From Campylobacteraceae bacterium (lineage in GTDB: Bacteria; Campylobacterota; Campylobacteria; Campylobacterales; Sulfurovaceae), in NCBI GenBank assembly GCA_027023145.1, contig JALVWV010000193.1, positions 1-10,047 of the forward strand: DNA of 10,047 nt, given 5' to 3'. This document shows positions 1 to 5,906 of this stretch, piece by piece; positions within the stretch are counted from its first letter, which is position 1; each line of letters starts with the position of its first letter. Under the pieces are notes generated by a model. That model worked only from the letters and a program-made list of their open reading frames with translations. It searched no databases and was not told where the DNA came from. Made by a program: the position numbers and the translations under genes.

Positions 1-306
1 CTCAAAAACAATCCCGCTGCGATGACGGCTCAGCTGGAGCAGGGGCATTCGGTGTTTGTCACCAAGCGGGGGAAGCCGATCGGGGTGACGCTGCCGTTGG
101 ATGATTCGGTGGTGGATCACAGCCTCAAGGAGCTTCTCTATTTTGATCTGTACAAAAAAGGGGAGATCTCTTTTGGCAAACTGGCTGAGTTTCTCGGGGT
201 GAACAAGTCCCGGCTTCGCAGGATGTTTGCGGCGATGGAGATGCCGGTAATCGATTATTCGGTGGATGAGGTGGCCGAAGAGCTGGAGGCATTCAAAAAC
301 CTATGA
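1..306 (+). CDS. Antitoxin, Phd-like N-terminus with UPF0175-like C-terminus (5' end outside window)
   Basis: This is the probable antitoxin of a type II toxin-antitoxin pair. The frame is open from base 1, and the codons before the first ATG (22) encode LKNNPAA. That continues smoothly into a Phd/YefM-like segment (an amphipathic stretch, then SVFVTKRGKPIGVTLPL), so the true start lies upstream and the ATG at 22 is internal. The C-terminal half (LYKKGEISFGKLAEFLGVNKSR, then PVIDYSVDEVAEELEAF) resembles the UPF0175 family, a small helix-turn-helix antitoxin group usually paired with DUF3368 PIN toxins. Its TGA stop overlaps the toxin start by 4 bp (ATGA), so the two are translationally coupled. 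By family analogy it should neutralise the toxin and repress its own promoter, which is not in the window. The pairing is well supported; the fold assignment is by eye. Confidence 0.8.
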   Translation, partial: LKNNPAAMTAQLEQGHSVFVTKRGKPIGVTLPLDDSVVDHSLKELLYFDLYKKGEISFGKLAEFLGVNKSRLRRMFAAMEMPVIDYSVDEVAEELEAFKNL

Positions 307-779
307 TCATCATCGCGGACAGTTCGACACTGATAGCCCTGCTGGATGCCGGCCGGATTTCGCTCCTGTTTGATCTCTTCGGTACCGTGGTGATCACACC
401 GGAAGTTTACCGTGAAATCACCGTCCGGGATGTACATCGGGAGACGATCACCCGCTGGATCGTCTCCGGAAAACTCTCTCTCAAATCGGTCGCCCATGAT
501 GAGCGGTACACAATGCTCATCAAGCGCCTCGACCCAGGCGAATCCGAGTCGATTGCTCTGGCCAGACAGGACGGCCTTCCTCTGATCATTGATGAGAAAA
601 AAGGACGTTCCGTCGCCCGCTCCCTCGGCATTCCGATCATTGGTCTGGTGGGCATCCTCCTGAAGCTCATCGACAAAGGCATCCTGTCGCGTGCCGAGGC
701 AATCGTAGTCGTCGAGAAGATTGAAGCCAATAGCTTTCGGATGTCGAAAGAATTGAAAGGATTGATCCATGGCGATTGA
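303..779 (+). CDS. PIN-domain toxin, DUF3368 family (predicted RNase)
   Basis: A 158-residue protein of the PIN-nuclease DUF3368 family, predicted to be a Mg-dependent endoribonuclease toxin held by the preceding antitoxin. It opens with the PIN signature IIIADSSTLIAL (acidic Asp6). It then shows VYREI (Glu38), LDPGESESIALA (Glu80/Glu82) and LIIDEKKGR (Asp97/Glu98), so the acidic residues expected in the active site are all present and the length is normal. The GIPIIGLVGILL segment that follows is typical of DUF3368. The ATG lies inside the ATGA overlap with the antitoxin, and its 3' end overlaps arfB by 11 bp. Which RNA it cuts cannot be read from the sequence. It looks intact. Confidence 0.85.
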   Translation: MIIIADSSTLIALLDAGRISLLFDLFGTVVITPEVYREITVRDVHRETITRWIVSGKLSLKSVAHDERYTMLIKRLDPGESESIALARQDGLPLIIDEKKGRSVARSLGIPIIGLVGILLKLIDKGILSRAEAIVVVEKIEANSFRMSKELKGLIHGD

Positions 780-1212
780 ATCAGCAAGCCCGACACTGCA
801 CCCGATCACCCACACCATCTCACTCGATGAAAACGAGATTGAGTTGACGGCTATGCGGGCGCAGGGCTCTGGCGGTCAGAAGGTCAACAAAGTCTCAGCT
901 GCGATCCACTTGCGCTATGACATCGCCGCCTCATCTCTCCCTGATGACTACAAGGATCGCCTGCTCGCTCTCAAGGACAAGCGGATCACCAAAGAGGGCA
1001 TCGTCGTCATCAAATCCCAACAACACCGAAGCCAGGAACAAAACAGAGACGAAGCGATCGCCCGTCTGGTCATGCTCATCAAGAGTGTAGCAATCGCTCC
1101 AAAAAAACGGATCCAAACTAAACCATCTAAAAGCTCTGTCCGTCGGAGGCTTGAGGCAAAAAAGAGGCAGGCAAGCAAGAAAAAGTTGCGGGGGAAGGTG
1201 AGGGGGGAATAA
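769..1212 (+). CDS. arfB: Alternative ribosome-rescue factor / peptidyl-tRNA hydrolase ArfB (YaeJ)
   Basis: ArfB enters the empty mRNA channel of stalled ribosomes with a basic C-terminal tail and hydrolyses the peptidyl-tRNA. The 147-residue protein has the class-I release-factor-like domain with the catalytic GGQ at residues 35-37 in the context RAQGSGGQKVNKVS, followed by IHLRYDIAASSLP and IKSQQHRSQEQNR, all close to E. coli ArfB. The tail from about residue 110 is strongly basic (PKKRIQTKPSKSS, then many K/R). It lacks the codon-recognition domains of RF1/RF2, which excludes a true release factor. The ATG at 769 follows an AAAGGA ribosome-binding site (756-761) and lies 11 bp inside the PIN toxin gene, so the two genes are probably co-transcribed. 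Confidence 0.92.
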   Translation: MAIESASPTLHPITHTISLDENEIELTAMRAQGSGGQKVNKVSAAIHLRYDIAASSLPDDYKDRLLALKDKRITKEGIVVIKSQQHRSQEQNRDEAIARLVMLIKSVAIAPKKRIQTKPSKSSVRRRLEAKKRQASKKKLRGKVRGE

Positions 1213-1294
1213 GTAAAAGTTGCCGAAGAGTTTGGGGGATGAGGAGTAGAATACTTGCTTTGCTCAAATCTTCACTCTTTCCAAGCCCATTTTC

Positions 1295-1302
1295 GATAAA
1301 AT
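1295..1302 (+). promoter_or_regulatory. Candidate sigma-70 -10 element for metX
   Basis: GATAAAAT, preceded by CATTTTC, matches the GNTANAAT extended -10 with upstream T-rich stretch typical of Campylobacterota, about 37 bases before the metX ATG. No convincing -35 is visible. It lies in the 126-bp gap between arfB and metX, which otherwise shows nothing recognisable except G-rich runs. Confidence 0.4.
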
Positions 1303-1338
1303 ATCTCCAAAATCCCATAATCTGGATGAAAATTGCCC

Positions 1339-2436
1339 ATGAATATCGTCACCAAAACCGCTCATTTCAGTACGCCGTTGTACCTCGAGAGCGGGCGGAT
1401 ACTGGAGCCATTTGAGATCGCGTATGAGACGTACGGAGAGCTCAATAAAGCCAGAGACAACGTCATCCTTGTCGCCCATGCACTCAGTGGATCGCACCAT
1501 GCAGCGGGGCTCTACGAAGGGGATCGCAAGCCGGGCTGGTGGGACGGGCTGATCGGGCCGGGCAAGGGGATCGATACCGATACGCACTATGTGATTGCCA
1601 CCAACGTGATCGGTTCGTGTTTCGGATCGACTGGGCCGATGAGCGATGCGTATCCGAGTGAGGAGCCGTATCGCCTGAAGTTTCCCGTGGTCACGATCAA
1701 AGATATGATCCGGGCGCAGAAGCAACTGCTTAGCTCGCTGGGGATTCACCATGTCAAGGCGATCGTCGGAGGATCGATGGGGGGGATGCAGGCGTTGCAG
1801 TTTGCGGTTGATTATCCCAATTTTGCCGATCGGATCATTGCACTGGCCGCGACCTATGCGACCCGCCCTTGGACGATTGCGTTCAACAAAGTTGCCATCG
1901 AAGCGATTCGGAACGATCCCCGTTTTGCCCACGGAAACTACCCGCGTGGGGCGTTTGCCGAAGAGGGGCTCGAAGGATTGGCGATCGGGCGGATTGCTGG
2001 GCACATCTCGTATCTCTCTCCGGAATCAATGGATGAAAAATTTGGCCGAAACTATGTCGGAACCGACGGGCTTTTCGAGCTCTTTGGCCGCTACGAAGTG
2101 GAGCGGTATCTCGAGTACAACACGAACAATTTCTCCCGTGTATTCGATCCCCTCAGTTACCTCTACATCGTCAAAGCAATCAACACCTTCAACCTCTCAC
2201 GGGGATACGATTCACTCCACGATGCGATTACGCGGATCAAGGCACAGGTGCATCTGATCAGCTTCTCGGGGGACTACCTCTTCTTTCCCAGCGAGATGGA
2301 GCACATCGCCCGGATGCTTGAGCGCAACGGGCAGCCCCATACCTATACCGAAGTGCAGAGTGACTACGGGCACGATGCGTTTCTGGTGGAAATAGATAAG
2401 TTTGATGGAGTTGTGCGGGAAGCGCTTGGGAATTAG
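1339..2436 (+). CDS. metX: Homoserine O-acetyltransferase (MetX family)
   Basis: Transfers an acyl group from acyl-CoA (acetyl-CoA in most of the family) to homoserine, the activating step of methionine synthesis by direct sulfhydrylation; cytoplasmic. The 365-residue alpha/beta-hydrolase has the full catalytic triad: nucleophile Ser146 in VGGSMGGMQAL, Asp312 in SFSGDYLFFP and His345 in DYGHDAFLV. Other family motifs are FEIAYETYGELN near the N-terminus, HALSGSHHAAG, and GSCFGSTGP in the substrate tunnel. ATG 1339 gives the usual N-terminus; an in-frame TTG at 1333 would add two residues and cannot be excluded, because the only SD-like sequence (GGATGA, from 1324) is weak. Acetyl versus succinyl specificity cannot be decided from these motifs. 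The gene stands alone, with a promoter upstream and repeats downstream. Confidence 0.95.
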   Translation: MNIVTKTAHFSTPLYLESGRILEPFEIAYETYGELNKARDNVILVAHALSGSHHAAGLYEGDRKPGWWDGLIGPGKGIDTDTHYVIATNVIGSCFGSTGPMSDAYPSEEPYRLKFPVVTIKDMIRAQKQLLSSLGIHHVKAIVGGSMGGMQALQFAVDYPNFADRIIALAATYATRPWTIAFNKVAIEAIRNDPRFAHGNYPRGAFAEEGLEGLAIGRIAGHISYLSPESMDEKFGRNYVGTDGLFELFGRYEVERYLEYNTNNFSRVFDPLSYLYIVKAINTFNLSRGYDSLHDAITRIKAQVHLISFSGDYLFFPSEMEHIARMLERNGQPHTYTEVQSDYGHDAFLVEIDKFDGVVREALGN

Positions 2437-2460
2437 GAGTTAGGGATTAGGAATTATGGT
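2433..2460 (+). repeat. Degenerate heptamer repeat (TTAGGNN)
   Basis: Four consecutive 7-base units, TTAGGAG, TTAGGGA, TTAGGAA and TTATGGT, the last degenerate. The first contains the metX TAG stop codon. The unit TTAGGGA also occurs in inverse orientation (TCCCTAA, 7542-7548) at the right edge of the REP-like element near 7500, suggesting that the heptamer and the REP-like hairpins belong to one repeat family. Confidence 0.5.
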
Positions 2461-2462
2461 AT

Positions 2463-2484
2463 GCTTTTCTATCGAAAAGCTTTT
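2463..2484 (+). terminator. Possible weak intrinsic terminator after metX
   Basis: GCTTTTC (2463-2469), loop TATC, then GAAAAGC (2474-2480), followed by TTTT. The 7-bp stem is AT-rich and the U-tract is only four bases, so termination would be weak. An alternative fold pairs TTTTCTAT (2465-2472) with ATAGAAAA (2485-2492). It lies 27 bp after the metX stop. Confidence 0.35.
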
Positions 2485-2488
2485 ATAG

Positions 2489-2514
2489 AAAAAGGGGCTG
2501 GGACTTCAGTCCCA
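2489..2514 (+). repeat. REP-like hairpin, copy 1
   Basis: A five-A run and GGGGC lead into the hairpin TGGGAC-TTCA-GTCCCA (2499-2514). The same 26-base unit recurs at 7495-7520 with only two differences, and these are the two partners of one stem base pair (A-T here, G-C there). The hairpin ends one base before the xseB ribosome-binding site AAAAGG (2516-2521), so if transcribed it could affect access to that site. It resembles repetitive extragenic palindromes mobilised by RAYT transposases; no such transposase is in the window. Confidence 0.65.
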
Positions 2515-2528
2515 CAAAAGGCAACACA

Positions 2529-2732
2529 ATGAACAAGAAAACCTTTGAAGAAAAACTGGCTGAGTCCAAAGCAATCCTCGAAAAATTGATGAATCCGGAA
2601 GTGACCCTCGAAGAGAGTGTGAAGCTCTACGAAAAGGGGCTCTCGACCATCAAAGAAGCTCAAGCGATGATCGAAGAGGCCAAGCTCAAAGTGGCGGTGA
2701 TCGAAAAGCAGCAGAGTGGAGTGAATGCATGA
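2529..2732 (+). CDS. xseB: Exodeoxyribonuclease VII small subunit
   Basis: The 67-residue helical-hairpin subunit of exonuclease VII. It coats the large catalytic subunit XseA, which degrades single-stranded DNA from either end. The sequence KTFEEKLAESKAILEKLMNPEVTLEESVKLYEKG is divided as expected for XseB, with FEE..L.....I...L, then the conserved LEES...YEKG, and a second charged helix to the end. The length is normal. The AAAAGG Shine-Dalgarno (2516-2521) lies 7 bases before the ATG. Its TGA overlaps the next gene by 4 bp (ATGA). The large subunit gene xseA is not in the window, which is common in this group. Confidence 0.9.
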   Translation: MNKKTFEEKLAESKAILEKLMNPEVTLEESVKLYEKGLSTIKEAQAMIEEAKLKVAVIEKQQSGVNA

Positions 2733-3556
2733 AAGAACTCACCGTCGGCATCCTCCAGCTTCCGACACTCGGGATGAATGCCACCCGGCTGGAGTATTAC
2801 CTCAAAAACGCCAAAGAGCGCGGTGCCCGGCTGATTCTGTTTGGGGAATATGTGCTGAACCATTTTTTCAAAGAGATGGAAGGGATGCCCCGAAGCATGG
2901 TGCGTGAGCAGACCCGCCAGCACCTCAAACTTTTGAAGAAATTTGCCAAACAACATGAGATGGTTTTTGTCGCTCCCATTATCCGAATCCGAAAAAAGCA
3001 GTACTACAAAACCATCGTCAAAGTTGCCCCCAACAGCACCCATTATTACGATCAGCAGATCCTTATCCCCTATCCACACTGGAATGAGCAGGACTTTTTC
3101 GCCAATCCGATCGCACCGTTGCACGATCCGATGACGTTCACGATCGACGGCTTCAAAGTGGCGGTGATGGGAGGGTATGAGCTCCATTTTGATCCGTTCT
3201 GGGAAGCGGTACGCCGTAAAAAGGTCGATCTCGTGCTCCTCCCGACGGCGTCAACATTTGGGTCGCACAACCGCTGGCGTGAGCTGGTCAAGAGCCGTGC
3301 TTTTATTTATGGGGCGTACGTTTTGCGGGCCAATCGTCTCGGCGAGTACGTGGATGGAGAGATCCAATGGCGCTTTTATGGTGACAGTATGCTGGTCAAT
3401 CCTGAGGGAGAAGTGGAAATGATGCTGGAGGATAAAGAGTCGATGCTGATCGAACCCATCAATCGAAAAGCCGTCAAGGAGCATCGTCGCAGCTGGCAGT
3501 TTGACCGTGCACTTCGAGCGCGTGAACGGCTGAGACTGAAACAGGAGAAGCATTGA
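2729..3556 (+). CDS. Nitrilase-superfamily (carbon-nitrogen hydrolase) protein lacking catalytic Cys and Lys
   Basis: A 275-residue protein with the overall CN-hydrolase fold. The N-terminus LTVGILQLPTLGMN and RLILFGEYV carry the first catalytic residue, Glu40. The later segments DLVLLPTAST, WRELVKSRAF, YGAYVLRANR and FYGDSMLVNPEG match the superfamily in order. Two of the three triad positions are changed. The Lys expected in the Y-D-K-Q-H-L motif is Gln109 (YYDQQILIP), and the nucleophilic Cys expected in I-C-Y-E is Gly149 (VMGGYELHFD). The auxiliary Glu (Glu120 in HWNEQDFF) is kept. The reading frame is intact over its full length, so this is not a decaying gene. I infer a non-hydrolytic binding or structural role, or altered chemistry. 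It overlaps xseB by 4 bp and the ThiF-like gene by 1 bp, so the three are co-translated. Confidence 0.85.
   Translation: MKELTVGILQLPTLGMNATRLEYYLKNAKERGARLILFGEYVLNHFFKEMEGMPRSMVREQTRQHLKLLKKFAKQHEMVFVAPIIRIRKKQYYKTIVKVAPNSTHYYDQQILIPYPHWNEQDFFANPIAPLHDPMTFTIDGFKVAVMGGYELHFDPFWEAVRRKKVDLVLLPTASTFGSHNRWRELVKSRAFIYGAYVLRANRLGEYVDGEIQWRFYGDSMLVNPEGEVEMMLEDKESMLIEPINRKAVKEHRRSWQFDRALRARERLRLKQEKH
3543..3547 (+). promoter_or_regulatory. Ribosome-binding site deciding the start of the ThiF-like gene
   Basis: AGGAG inside the end of the nitrilase-like gene, 8 bases before ATG 3556. This favours ATG 3556 over the in-frame TTG at 3553, and gives a TGATG stop-start overlap. Confidence 0.6.
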
Positions 3557-4248
3557 TGCAAGAGTCAACCCTGGATTTTGATCATTACTTTGCCCGACAG
3601 ATCGCTCTGTGGGGTGCCAAGAAGCAGGCGGCGTTGCGTGCGAAAAAAATTGCTATCATTGGATGCGGAGGTTTGGGCTCTTCGCTGGCGCTGGCACTTG
3701 GGACGAGCGGGATCGGCGCGATCGATCTGGTCGATTTCGATACGGTCTCTCTGCACAACATCCATCGGCAGGTTGCATTTACATTGGCCGATGAGGGGCG
3801 CCCCAAAGCGGAAGTGGTTGCAGAGATGATCCGTGCCAAGAGTCCGTTTGTCACCGTAACACCGCATGCGGTGGATTTTGCTACTTTTTCTGAACACAAC
3901 AGGGAGTACGACCTGATCCTCGATGCCACCGACAACCTCCCCGCACGTGAGGCGATCGACCGCTGGGCCAAAGCCGGAGAAACCCCCTGGATCTACGGCA
4001 GTGTTGAGGCGTTCAATGGACAAGTGTGTTTTTTCGATCGGGCACTTTTCGGGGTGTTCACCGTCACCGATCGTACTCCGGCAGGGATTGCTGCCCCCAT
4101 CGTGATGCACATCGCTTCACTCCAGGCCAATCTTGCCCTACGTTATCTCGTCGGACTGCCAGTAGTCAAGGACAAGCTTTACTACCTCTACTTTGACGAA
4201 GAAGGAGAACTGCAGACCCAAAAATTTGGGATGCCCACGACCGACTAG
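3556..4248 (+). CDS. ThiF/MoeB/HesA-family adenylyltransferase, short form without zinc cysteines
   Basis: An E1-like enzyme that by family would adenylate the C-terminus of a small sulfur carrier (ThiS, MoaD) or another substrate. The ATP site looks complete: YFARQIALWG with Arg14, glycine-rich IIGCGGLGSS (36-43), VDFDTVSLHNIHRQ (Asp60, Asp62, Arg71), Lys84 in GRPKAEVV, and DATDN (123-127). At 230 residues it is slightly shorter than MoeB or ThiF. The segment that normally carries the first CxxC zinc knuckle is missing (FDRALFGVFTVTDRTPAGIAAP), and there is no second CxxC near the C-terminus; the only cysteines are 37 and 158. The SLQANLALRYLVG helix is kept. No ThiS/MoaD-like gene is nearby, so the partner is unknown. 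The names moeB or thiF should not be assigned. Confidence 0.85.
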   Translation: MQESTLDFDHYFARQIALWGAKKQAALRAKKIAIIGCGGLGSSLALALGTSGIGAIDLVDFDTVSLHNIHRQVAFTLADEGRPKAEVVAEMIRAKSPFVTVTPHAVDFATFSEHNREYDLILDATDNLPAREAIDRWAKAGETPWIYGSVEAFNGQVCFFDRALFGVFTVTDRTPAGIAAPIVMHIASLQANLALRYLVGLPVVKDKLYYLYFDEEGELQTQKFGMPTTD

Positions 4249-4283
4249 CGCTCTTTTTGAAGCGTTACATGAAAAAATTAGTG

Positions 4284-4289
4284 TATAAT
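4284..4289 (+). promoter_or_regulatory. Sigma-70 -10 element for the KefB/NapA-like antiporter
   Basis: A perfect TATAAT preceded by GTG, 27 bases before the antiporter start and 35 bases after the ThiF-like stop. No -35 at normal spacing is visible. Confidence 0.6.
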
Positions 4290-4315
4290 CTATTGTAAAT
4301 TTCAGGAGGGACGAA

Positions 4316-5521
4316 ATGCAGGAGCTCTTTTACGTCGGGTTGATTTTTGTACTTGGCGCATTTATGAAGTGGGTCAGTTACAAATTTAAGATGCTCAACG
4401 TCGTTGGCTACCTGATCCTCGGCTTTCTCATCGGTCCGAACATGCTCAATTTTGTCCCCCAGTCGTTTGTCGATGGCAGTCATATCATCATCAATATGTC
4501 CCTCTCGCTTATCGCCGTTTTGATCGGTGCCAACCTCAAATACGAAGTGCTGCGCAGCGTCTGGAGACAGGTAACAATCATTTCGCTTTTTGAGGCGCTG
4601 TTTACCTTTGTGTTGATTGGGGCAGTACTCTACAGTATGTTCTCCTATTTTGATTTCGGGCTTTCGGTGCGGTACCGTCTGGCGATTTCACTGCTCTTTG
4701 GAGCGCTGGCATCGGCTACGGCACCAGCGACCATCCTGGCCGTCATTCATGAACTCAAAGCCAAAGGGAGTTTCAGTACCTTTCTCCTCGGCGTGGTGGC
4801 GGTGGACAACGCCATCACTTTGGTGCTGTTCAGTTTTGTTTTGATCGTTGCCGGCGTCAACCTCGAGATTACAAACCACGCACTCGAAGCGTATGTTCGT
4901 ATCATCCCCAAGCTGTTTTTTACTCTAGCTGTGGGAGCAATCGGCGCAGTCATCTCGGAAATGATCGATCGGGTATTTCGCAATCATCGAAGCATCAAGA
5001 CCACGTCGACGTTGGGGATGATCTTTATCGTTTATAGTACGAGTGAGTATTTTGGTCTTGAGCCGTTACTGGCTTCTCTGGCGATGGGCGTTGCCCTCTC
5101 CAACATTTCGACCCGCAACTTTTTCCTCGTCAAGCGGGAGTTTGACTTTCACCTCAAAGAGATCATTTTCATGCTCTTCTTTACCCTCTCGGCAATGCAT
5201 CTCGATATCCAGTTTGTCCTCAGTATGCCGGGGGTCGTGATCGTCTACATCTTTTTCCGTTTTGTCGGGAAGGTCTCCGGGGTATGGTTTGGAGCCCGGG
5301 TTTCCGGCGCATCGCGTGATGTCCGGCAGTATCTTGGATTGGCTCTGTTTCCTCAGGCGGGGATTGCAATCGGGCTGGCACTTTCGCTCCAGCAGGAGGC
5401 AGGGTTTGGGATTATGGCACCGCTGATGCTCAACGTCATCATTGCCACCACCATGGTGCATGAACTTCTCGGTCCTCTGTTGACCAAATATGCCTTGGAG
5501 CACATTGGTTCGAAAAAATAG
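4316..5521 (+). CDS. Cation:proton antiporter, CPA2/KefB-NapA-like
   Basis: A 401-residue inner-membrane protein of the Na+/H+ exchanger superfamily, with about 12 hydrophobic segments from residue 5 to 390. It probably exchanges Na+ or K+ for H+. Superfamily features include NVVGYLILGFLIGPNML near the N-terminus (the G-lL-GillGP pattern of CPA2 proteins), GALASATAPATILAVIHE in the unwound helix, GVVAVDNAITLVLF at the ion-binding helix, and FRFVGKVSGVWFGA then LFPQAGIAIGLALSL toward the C-terminus. There are no cytoplasmic TrkA domains, unlike KefB/KefC. The ion-binding pair is Asp164-Asn165 rather than Asp-Asp (NhaA, NapA) or Asn-Asp (CPA1). It has its own promoter and a perfect AGGAGG Shine-Dalgarno (4304-4309) 6 bases before ATG, suggesting strong translation. 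The transported ion is not established. Confidence 0.88.
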   Translation: MQELFYVGLIFVLGAFMKWVSYKFKMLNVVGYLILGFLIGPNMLNFVPQSFVDGSHIIINMSLSLIAVLIGANLKYEVLRSVWRQVTIISLFEALFTFVLIGAVLYSMFSYFDFGLSVRYRLAISLLFGALASATAPATILAVIHELKAKGSFSTFLLGVVAVDNAITLVLFSFVLIVAGVNLEITNHALEAYVRIIPKLFFTLAVGAIGAVISEMIDRVFRNHRSIKTTSTLGMIFIVYSTSEYFGLEPLLASLAMGVALSNISTRNFFLVKREFDFHLKEIIFMLFFTLSAMHLDIQFVLSMPGVVIVYIFFRFVGKVSGVWFGARVSGASRDVRQYLGLALFPQAGIAIGLALSLQQEAGFGIMAPLMLNVIIATTMVHELLGPLLTKYALEHIGSKK

Positions 5522-5523
5522 GG

Positions 5524-5529
5524 TACAAT
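5524..5529 (+). promoter_or_regulatory. Candidate -10 element for the lipoprotein/ridA group
   Basis: TACAAT preceded by GGG, beginning 2 bases after the antiporter stop and 29 bases before the lipoprotein ATG. Position and GG-TA-AAT form resemble the other promoters in the window; no -35 is seen. Confidence 0.45.
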
Positions 5530-5558
5530 AACAACACACGATCTTAAAGGATAAACCG

Positions 5559-5897
5559 ATGAAAACAAAATACCTTGGAATAGTGGCAGCGGCGGCAATA
5601 TTACTTGGCGGGTGTACGCAAGAGACCCAGAACAGCCTGAGCCGTTCGATTCAGAATTGGACGGGTACCAATGGGGTGCTCGATGTGTATGCCGGAGATA
5701 AACTTGTCAAACGCTTCATCAAGATTGATAAACTCTCGACTGCGTACGGCACCAATGACGACAAGCCCCGCCCTTATCGTTACGGCTATGGCTATGACGA
5801 CAAAAACTTCAATCTTAAGAAAGATCCGGGAGAGAAAAAAGAGTATTTTGAGTTTTCCGATTATTCCACTAGCTATATCTTTTACGAAAACAATTAA
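5559..5897 (+). CDS. Small lipoprotein of unknown function
   Basis: A 112-residue protein with a clear lipoprotein signal: basic start MKTKY, a hydrophobic core, and lipobox LGGC with Cys19 as the lipidated residue. The mature part begins TQETQNSLSRSIQNWTGTNGVLDVYAGDKLV. Later it has a tyrosine-rich stretch (PYRYGYGYDDKNFN) and ends in aromatic residues. I recognise no family. The VLDVYAGDKLVKRFIKIDKLSTAYGT segment could form a small beta structure. The AAAGGA ribosome-binding site (5546-5551) lies 7 bases before ATG. The stop codon overlaps the AAGGAG of ridA, so the two are probably co-transcribed. It is likely anchored in the outer or inner membrane facing the periplasm. Confidence 0.8.
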   Translation: MKTKYLGIVAAAAILLGGCTQETQNSLSRSIQNWTGTNGVLDVYAGDKLVKRFIKIDKLSTAYGTNDDKPRPYRYGYGYDDKNFNLKKDPGEKKEYFEFSDYSTSYIFYENN

Positions 5898-5906
5898 GGA
5901 GTTCGT

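Noticed and set aside
1187..1245. Runs of G (GGGGG, GGGGGG, GGGGG) suggesting a G-quadruplex
   Set aside because: Only three long runs, with a loop of more than 20 bases between the second and third; a stable quadruplex is unlikely.
1264..2004. Long open frame on the minus strand opposite metX (246 codons)
   Set aside because: It mirrors the conserved metX coding sequence and has composition typical of antisense translation (many R, P, D, H).
2458..2465. GGTATGCT as a -10 element for xseB
   Set aside because: Only four of six bases match TATAAT and it runs straight into the possible metX terminator; too weak to call, so how xseB is transcribed stays open.
3553..3558. TTG at 3553 as start of the ThiF-like protein
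   Set aside because: ATG 3556 is adjacent, better spaced from AGGAG, and gives the common TGATG overlap.
4217..4230. Palindrome CCCAAAAATTTGGG
   Set aside because: It lies inside the ThiF-like coding sequence, has no U-tract and shows no relation to other repeats; probably chance.
4249..4264. CGCT ... AGCG stem with T-run after the ThiF-like gene as a terminator
   Set aside because: The stem is only four base pairs and the T-run lies in the loop, not after the stem.
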